Positions 60,287 through 64,000 of a stretch of 64,000 bases of DNA are shown here, piece after piece (within the stretch, counting starts at the first letter, position 1; the number at the start of each line of letters is the position of its first letter). Made by a program: the position numbers and the translations under genes. The notes under the pieces were generated by a model. It made no database searches and was not told the DNA's origin. It saw nothing but the letters and a program-made list of their open reading frames with translations. The stretch is from MFD00082-c5 sp963697995 (GTDB lineage: Bacteria > Chlamydiota > Chlamydiia > Chlamydiales > JAJFMB01): the NCBI GenBank assembly GCA_963697995.1, contig OY969110.1:1302001-1366000 (forward strand), read 5' to 3'.

Positions 60287-60316
60287 TTGTATTATACCAA
60301 AGATAATTGGTAGAAT
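60287..60316 (+). promoter_or_regulatory. Candidate promoter of hicAB 1
   Basis: TTGTAT (60287-60292) and TAGAAT (60311-60316) are spaced by 18 bp, 35 nt upstream of the hicA start. The -10 matches the TAGAAT seen ahead of other genes in this window. No operator is identified. Confidence 0.45.
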
Positions 60317-60351
60317 AAAGCTAATGGAAGTGATTGAAGGTGGTGGCTTAA

Positions 60352-60543
60352 GTGCCTCTTAGTGGAAAGGAAATGCGCAAGCTGTTTTATCAGGCTGGGT
60401 ATGAGCTAGTATCTGGTGCTGGGAAGGGAAGTCATTGGAAGCTTAAAAAGAATGGTTGCCCAACGGTAGTTATCCCCAATCACGATGAATTAAAGAAGGG
60501 TACTGAGCACGCTCTAAGAAAAATATTAGAAAAAGGAAAATAA
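60352..60543 (+). CDS. hicA: HicA-type mRNA interferase toxin (module 1)
   Basis: 63 residues with the compact double-stranded-RNA-binding-like HicA fold: MPLSGKEMRKLFYQAGYELV, the active-site GKGSHWKLKKNG with the catalytic His, VVIPNHDELKKGTEHALRKI. The PNH and GTxxxILK-like segments are conserved in the family. The GTG start lies directly after an in-frame TAA, so it cannot begin earlier. HicA cleaves mRNA and is held by HicB. Next gene starts 12 nt on. The module lies between two large repeat elements. Confidence 0.9.
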   Translation: MPLSGKEMRKLFYQAGYELVSGAGKGSHWKLKKNGCPTVVIPNHDELKKGTEHALRKILEKGK

Positions 60544-60555
60544 GGATTTAATGCT

Positions 60556-60984
60556 GTGAAGTATCATTTTAAAGTACATAAAGAGGGGAGCGGGTTTTGG
60601 GCAGAGTGTTTAGAACTTGAAGGCTGCGTTACAGAAGCTGACACCTTTGATGAGCTTCAAGTAAACATGGAAGAAGCTTTAAATCTCTATGTTGAGGAAC
60701 CTGAAAGCTCTAAAGATTTGAGCGCTTTGCCTAATGATTCGATAAAGCCCTCCAAAACAATTGTAGAGGTTGCTCTTGACCCTCAAGTAGCTTTTGCTTT
60801 TATGGTGAGATATTTTAGAATTAAGCACGGGCTGACTCAAGCAGCAGCTGCAAAAAAAATGGGGTTTAATACACTTTTTAGCTATCAGCGCCTGGAATCA
60901 AAAAGATGTAATCCTAGCTTAAAAATTATTCATAAAATAAAAAAAGTTTTCCCTGATTTTTCTATTGATTATGCTGTTGACTGA
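60556..60984 (+). CDS. hicB: HicB antitoxin with C-terminal HTH (module 1)
   Basis: 142 residues. The N-terminal partial RNase-H-like domain (KYHFKVHKEGSGFWAECLEL, EGCVTEADTFDELQVNMEEA) neutralises HicA. A linker of about 30 residues follows, and then a XRE-type helix-turn-helix (MVRYFRIKHGLTQAAAAKKM, FSYQRLESKRCNPSLKIIHK) that would bind the operon promoter. The start is GTG, 12 nt after hicA; an ATG five bases upstream is out of frame. A complete, functional-looking module. Confidence 0.92.
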   Translation: MKYHFKVHKEGSGFWAECLELEGCVTEADTFDELQVNMEEALNLYVEEPESSKDLSALPNDSIKPSKTIVEVALDPQVAFAFMVRYFRIKHGLTQAAAAKKMGFNTLFSYQRLESKRCNPSLKIIHKIKKVFPDFSIDYAVD

Positions 60985-61128
60985 GTGAGAGGTGCCATTG
61001 TCGTTGTTGCTGCACAATCAAGTGTCTATCTTTTGACGAGGTGTATTCTTTAATATCAAAGACTGCATGTTGGTAATTGTGAGGTCTTGTATTTCTCTCA
61101 ATTCGGGATGCTACTCATAATTGATGTT

Positions 61129-61335
61129 CTATTTGCTTTTTTCGTTTTTGTTCTTTGCATAAAATGGATAATTCGTAAGGGCTTTTTCAGTTTCTAGAAT
61201 TTTTGTAGATTGTTCCAGATGTTCAAAACACTTTTTTTTCTGAATTAGCGTTAACACCTCAAATGTTGGTTTAAGAAAATCATCCTTTTGTGTAAGAATA
61301 TCTTTTACTTTATTCGTAAGTTCATTTTTTGCCAT
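61129..61335 (-). CDS. Small charged protein of unknown function
   Basis: 68 residues (MAKNELTNKVKDILTQKDDF start, Lys/Glu-rich helix, KNKNEKSK tail). The ATG has AAGGAG six bases upstream, a good ribosome site that separates it from chance frames. It lies alone between HicAB 1 and repeat element D. A regulatory or remnant protein is possible; no family is recognised. Confidence 0.5.
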   Translation of the reverse strand: MAKNELTNKVKDILTQKDDFLKPTFEVLTLIQKKKCFEHLEQSTKILETEKALTNYPFYAKNKNEKSK

Positions 61336-61429
61336 GGTGTACTCCTTTTTTTATTTTTGTTAGAGGGAAAAGTTTACATCATGGCCGTTTTCATTTCAAA
61401 GAATGAATTTGCACACAAATTTATACACT

Positions 61430-62545
61430 ATCGTTTTAAGTTTAAGTTTTAGGTTTAAGGTTTTAAAACAGTTTTTTTCAAGTTTGTAGCTAAAGCCAAA
61501 CTTGAAAAGGGGAGGGGGGGAGAGAGGACTTTAAAAGCCCTCTCTCCCCCCTTAACCCCCCACCACTCACCCTAAATTCGGAAATGAGATGATGGCTCCA
61601 ACCTTTGGTTGGAGGAGTTCTAAGGGGGAAAATGCTTTTCCCCCTTAGGATCCCCCTTTTGCTTCCCCTCCTAAGTTGAAAGCAGGGGGGAAAAGCGATT
61701 TCCCCCCTACCCCCCCCTATGCGTCAAAGGGGTGAAAGTTCCTTTCCCCCCTACCCCCCCCTTGATCCTTAAAGTTGTTATTGTAACCGTTTGGCAATCG
61801 ATCTATTCGGAAAAGAGCAAAATGCATTTCTTCAAGTTTTGGCCTTAAGCCAAAACTTTGGAAATGCAAGAGGGAGGAGAGGTTTCGCACCTCTCCTCCC
61901 CTTCCCACCTCACCGCGTTAGGGGCTTTCGCCCCTAAAACCCCTTATAATTGGGTTGCAAGGGCGAAGCCTTTGCTGCAGAGAGAGGGGTTAAGGGGAGA
62001 GAGGTGCAAAACCTCTCTCCCCTTTGCCTTAAGGTTTGGCGCTAGCCAAAAACCTTAAGGGATTAAACTTCATCCGATTAGATTGAACGCCAAATAGTTA
62101 CAACAATGGGTAAAAGGATCAAGGGGGGGGTAGGGGGGAAATCGCTTTTCCCCCCTGCTTTCAACTTAGGAGGGGAAGCAAAAGGGGGATCCTAAGGGGG
62201 AAAAGCATTTTCCCCCTTAGAACACCTCCAACCAAAGGTTGGAGCCATTATCTCATTTCCGAATTTAGGGTGAGTGGTGGGGGGTTAAGGGGGGAGAGAG
62301 GGCTTTTAAAGTCCTCTCTCCCCCCTCCCCTTTTCAAGTTTGGCTTTAGCTACAAACTTGAAAAAACTGTTTTAAAACCTTTAACCTTACCATTAAATTT
62401 ACAAACTTAAACCAAAAAATTAAAGCAAAGCCTTGATGCGATTTTTTTCAAGGTTAAGCCTTAAGCCCCAAAAAAAAATAAAGCAAAGACTTGATGCAAT
62501 TTTTTCAAGTTTGGCTTTAGCTACAAACTTGAAAAAAAAATAACT
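61430..62545. repeat. Palindromic repeat element D (direct copy of element C)
   Basis: Same orientation and order as element C, at high identity over about 1.05 kb: TTCAAGTTTG hairpin, G6AGAGAGG stem, CTCCAACC hairpin, CTAAGGGGG hairpin, the centre with AAGTTTTGGC/GCCAAAACTT, then the reversed arm. The right arm lacks the short segment with GGAACTTTCACCCC present in C. The two copies are about 2.5 kb apart and bracket HicAB 1 and the small gene at 61129. No gene lies inside. Confidence 0.9.
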
Positions 62546-62654
62546 CATAGTGTTAAAAGTAAACTCCAATTACTGGTTACACTTCCAACTTTTGACGGGC
62601 TCAATTTCTCTTAAGGATTTTCAACTCTCTCAAAATTAACAACTTAAAATTCAC

Positions 62655-62684
62655 TTGAAAATAATGTATCCTAAAAGATACAAT
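62655..62684 (+). promoter_or_regulatory. Promoter with operator palindrome for the RelE/HigBA-type module
   Basis: TTGAAA (62655-62660) and TACAAT (62679-62684) are spaced by 18 bp. Between and over them lies the inverted repeat TGTATC-N6-GATACA (62665-62682), placed where an antitoxin or toxin-antitoxin complex would block RNA polymerase. The toxin ATG follows 9 bases after the -10, so the transcript is nearly leaderless. Confidence 0.6.
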
Positions 62685-62692
62685 AAGATTGT

Positions 62693-63037
62693 ATGGAAGA
62701 AATCGAAATTGAACTCTATGAAACCTCTACTGGCAAGCGACCCTTTGAGATCTGGATTAAGGAAATCAAAGAGATTCATACCCGGGCCAAAATCTTGACA
62801 AGGCTTGATCGCTTGAAGCTTGGGAACTTTGGCGATTGCAAAACCTTACAAGAAGGTGTTTGCGAGCTTAGGATTCATTACGGCCCCGGAATTAGAATTT
62901 ATTATGGGAAGATTGGGAATAAAGTCATCTTGCTTCTTTGTGGTGGCGAAAAGGGTTCCCAAGAGAAGGATATCACTAAAGCAAAGCAGTATTTAAAGGA
63001 TTATCAATCAAGGGAGATAGGTTATGGCAAGAAGTAA
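62693..63037 (+). CDS. RelE/HigB-type addiction-module toxin (Gp49/DUF891-like)
   Basis: 114 residues: EIELYETSTGKRPFEIWIKE, ARILTRLDRLKLGNFGDCKTL style core (here AKILTRLDRLKLGNFGDCK), CELRIHYGPGIRIYYGKIGN, VILLLCGGEKGSQEKDITKA, and a KQYLKDY tail. These are the strands and the Arg/Lys/Tyr-bearing sites of the phage-derived Gp49/HigB killer proteins, ribosome-dependent mRNA interferases. The antitoxin gene overlaps by 14 nt. Toxin first, antitoxin second is the HigBA order. Confidence 0.88.
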   Translation: MEEIEIELYETSTGKRPFEIWIKEIKEIHTRAKILTRLDRLKLGNFGDCKTLQEGVCELRIHYGPGIRIYYGKIGNKVILLLCGGEKGSQEKDITKAKQYLKDYQSREIGYGKK

Positions 63038-63326
63038 AAAATATCAGGAATTTCTAATTGGGCATTTAGCAGATCACGATGAAGCTGTGGCCTACCTAAA
63101 CGCAGCTTTAGAAGAAAGTCTTAAAGGTGATGAAGAGTCACAACACATTTTCTTGATAGCTCTTCGGAATGTCGCAGAGGCACAAGGCGGGATTAGTGCT
63201 ATAGCTAAAAAAGCTCATGTTGGTCGTGAAAGCCTTTATAAAACACTTTCAGGAACTGGCAATCCTAAATGGCAGACTTTGGTATCTTTATGCGTTGCTA
63301 TGGGGTTAAATTTAAGATTGAGTTAG
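63024..63326 (+). CDS. Antitoxin of the HigBA-type module (XRE HTH)
   Basis: 100 residues with KYQEFLIGHLADHDEAVAYL, NAALEES and a C-terminal helix-turn-helix (GGISAIAKKAHVGRESLYKT, GNPKWQTLVSLCVAMGLNL). This is the typical antidote protein that partners Gp49-like toxins and represses the operon, here probably through the palindrome at 62665. It overlaps the toxin by 14 nt and stops directly before a fragment of the hairpin repeat. Confidence 0.9.
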   Translation: MARSKKYQEFLIGHLADHDEAVAYLNAALEESLKGDEESQHIFLIALRNVAEAQGGISAIAKKAHVGRESLYKTLSGTGNPKWQTLVSLCVAMGLNLRLS

Positions 63327-63327
63327 T

Positions 63328-63430
63328 TTTACTTAGGAGGGTTCTAAGGGGGAAAAGCATTTTCCCCCTTAGAACTCCTCCAACCAAAGGTTGGAGCCAT
63401 TATCTCTTTTCCGAATTTAGGGTGAGTGGT
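63328..63430. repeat. Fragment of the hairpin repeat family
   Basis: CTAAGGGGGAAAAGC...CCCCCTTAG, CTCCAACC/GGTTGGAG and ATTATCTCTTTTCCGAATTT then AGGGTGAGTGGTG correspond to the arm of elements C and D. It begins right after the HigA-type stop and its end overlaps the C-terminal codons of the reverse-strand HicB 2 gene. Confidence 0.8.
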
Positions 63431-63753
63431 GTGGATGCAAGAAGTTGCTGGATTCCATTTTTAAGCCAAGTATTGAGGCTGACCTCGTTGCGTTTTGCTT
63501 CATAGGCAATTCGTTCATGAATTTCTGGAGGTAATCTTAAGAGAAGGTTACCTGAAAATGGTTTTTCAGGAGCTCTTCCTAGTTCCTTGCAAAAATCAAG
63601 ATATTCATCAACTGAGTCTTTGAAAGCTTGTTCTAATTCAGCTACTGAGGTGCCTTGAAATGTGACGACATCTCTTAAGCCTGCAACTTCCCCATGGAAG
63701 ATTTTTGCATCTTCGTCATAGCTGACTTGTCCGTGATAACCTTTATAGTTCAT
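63400..63753 (-). CDS. hicB: HicB-family antitoxin (module 2), C-terminus inside a repeat
   Basis: 117 residues. The N-terminal fold is YKGYHGQVSYDEDAKIFHGE and VAGLRDVVTFQGTSVAELEQ with DSVDEYLDFCKELGR. The C-terminal part (FSGNLLLRLPPEIHERIAYE, AKRNEVSLNTWLKNGIQQLL) is a ribbon-helix-helix DNA-binding domain, the other HicB type. The last ten or so residues (TPLTLNSEKR) and the stop codon lie in the hairpin-repeat fragment, so the original C-terminus was probably replaced. The ATG overlaps the upstream hicA stop (ATGA). Confidence 0.88.
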   Translation of the reverse strand: MNYKGYHGQVSYDEDAKIFHGEVAGLRDVVTFQGTSVAELEQAFKDSVDEYLDFCKELGRAPEKPFSGNLLLRLPPEIHERIAYEAKRNEVSLNTWLKNGIQQLLASTPLTLNSEKR

Positions 63754-64000
63754 GGTTTTACTCCTGCCTCCTCTAAAAAACGACGGACTGACACTAATGC
63801 ACCCTTATCTATTTCCTTTTGGGGGTGCGGTCTATGAAATACGGAAACACGGTCGTTAAGAAAAATCTTTACCCTAGAGCCACGCCCTTCGGTGACTTTA
63901 GCGCCTAAGCTGACGAGGAGAGATTCGATGTCATTCCATAGTACGTTCGAGAGAATTGGTGTATGGAAGATGGCATTAAGCGTTTCAGCGTGTTTCCTTC
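63750..64000 (-). CDS. hicA: HicA-like toxin (module 2), 5' end beyond window
   Basis: The reverse strand is open from the window edge to TGA at 63750-63752, about 83 codons. Visible residues include RKHAETLNAIFHTPILSNV, WNDIESLLVSLGAKVTEGRG, SRVKIFLNDRVSVFHRPHP and KGALVSVRRFLEEAGVKP. The FHRPHP motif with its His and the V.RFLEE.GV.P end are typical of the larger HicA proteins that pair with ribbon-helix-helix HicB. It overlaps hicB 2 by 4 nt. Confidence 0.88.
   Translation of the reverse strand, partial: RKHAETLNAIFHTPILSNVLWNDIESLLVSLGAKVTEGRGSRVKIFLNDRVSVFHRPHPQKEIDKGALVSVRRFLEEAGVKP

Noticed and set aside
63269..63505. 78-codon forward frame spanning the antitoxin end and the repeat fragment
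   Set aside because: It is out of frame with the antitoxin and runs opposite to the well-supported HicB gene.

Overview
The window reads as a chromosome segment of an amoeba-associated (environmental) member of the Chlamydiae, most likely order Parachlamydiales. Housekeeping clusters recall the Chlamydia gene order as I remember it: topoisomerase IV A, a small protein, rluD-type synthase, tRNA-Arg, kdsA, lptC-like, lptB; miaA, coiled-coil protein, rsfS, fabF; and priA/lysS/cysS. Eukaryote-like effector candidates sit between them: BTB-LRR, kinases, a giant ankyrin protein, and proteins with the bilobed hydrophobic domain of inclusion-membrane (Inc) proteins. That mixture fits a large-genome chlamydia. 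The species cannot be named from sequence alone. Layout: 0-4.3 kb, end of parC, recX, an FAD amine-oxidase-like gene, two small paralogous proteins with rluD, and a KH protein ending in a clear terminator. 4.3-5.9 kb, a 15-copy minisatellite rich in G-quadruplex motifs and carrying two fold-back elements. 6.0-14.3 kb, tRNA-Arg, kdsA-lptC-lptB (Kdo synthesis and LPS transport), ndk with a cyclin-box-like gene, pheT, a MORN lipoprotein, a second KH protein and miaA. 14.3-15.0 kb is noncoding, with a 266-bp TA-flanked element whose second copy is at 49.5 kb. 15.0-19.1 kb, coiled-coil protein, HAD phosphatase, a NadD-RsfS fusion and fabF. 19.1-24.7 kb, a compact reverse-strand operon of three tandem kinase-like genes and one BTB-LRR gene. 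24.8-44.0 kb, lipase, cysS, lysS, phospholipid methyltransferase-like gene, three Inc candidates, priA, mutS, a degenerate UbiB-like protein, NagZ, a zinc peptidase and a membrane protein. 44.1-47.9 kb, a four-gene operon coupling a DevBCA-type exporter to an MprF-like (DUF2156) acyltransferase domain. 48-58.7 kb, an LRR protein, an internally duplicated protein, PEBP, a FadL-like porin, an exported methyltransferase-like protein and a 1966-residue ankyrin protein. 58.8-64 kb is a repeat-rich accessory end: two ~1.1-kb palindromes built from chained hairpins, interleaved with three toxin-antitoxin modules (HicAB, RelE/HigBA-type, HicAB). How the parts may work together (inference): the housekeeping operons serve envelope synthesis, translation and repair. 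Secreted BTB, kinase, ankyrin, LRR and Inc-like proteins would face the host cell, and the BTB protein could recruit host Cullin-3 ligase. The repeats and toxin-antitoxin modules mark a plastic region. All assignments come from reading motifs by eye; no database search was possible.
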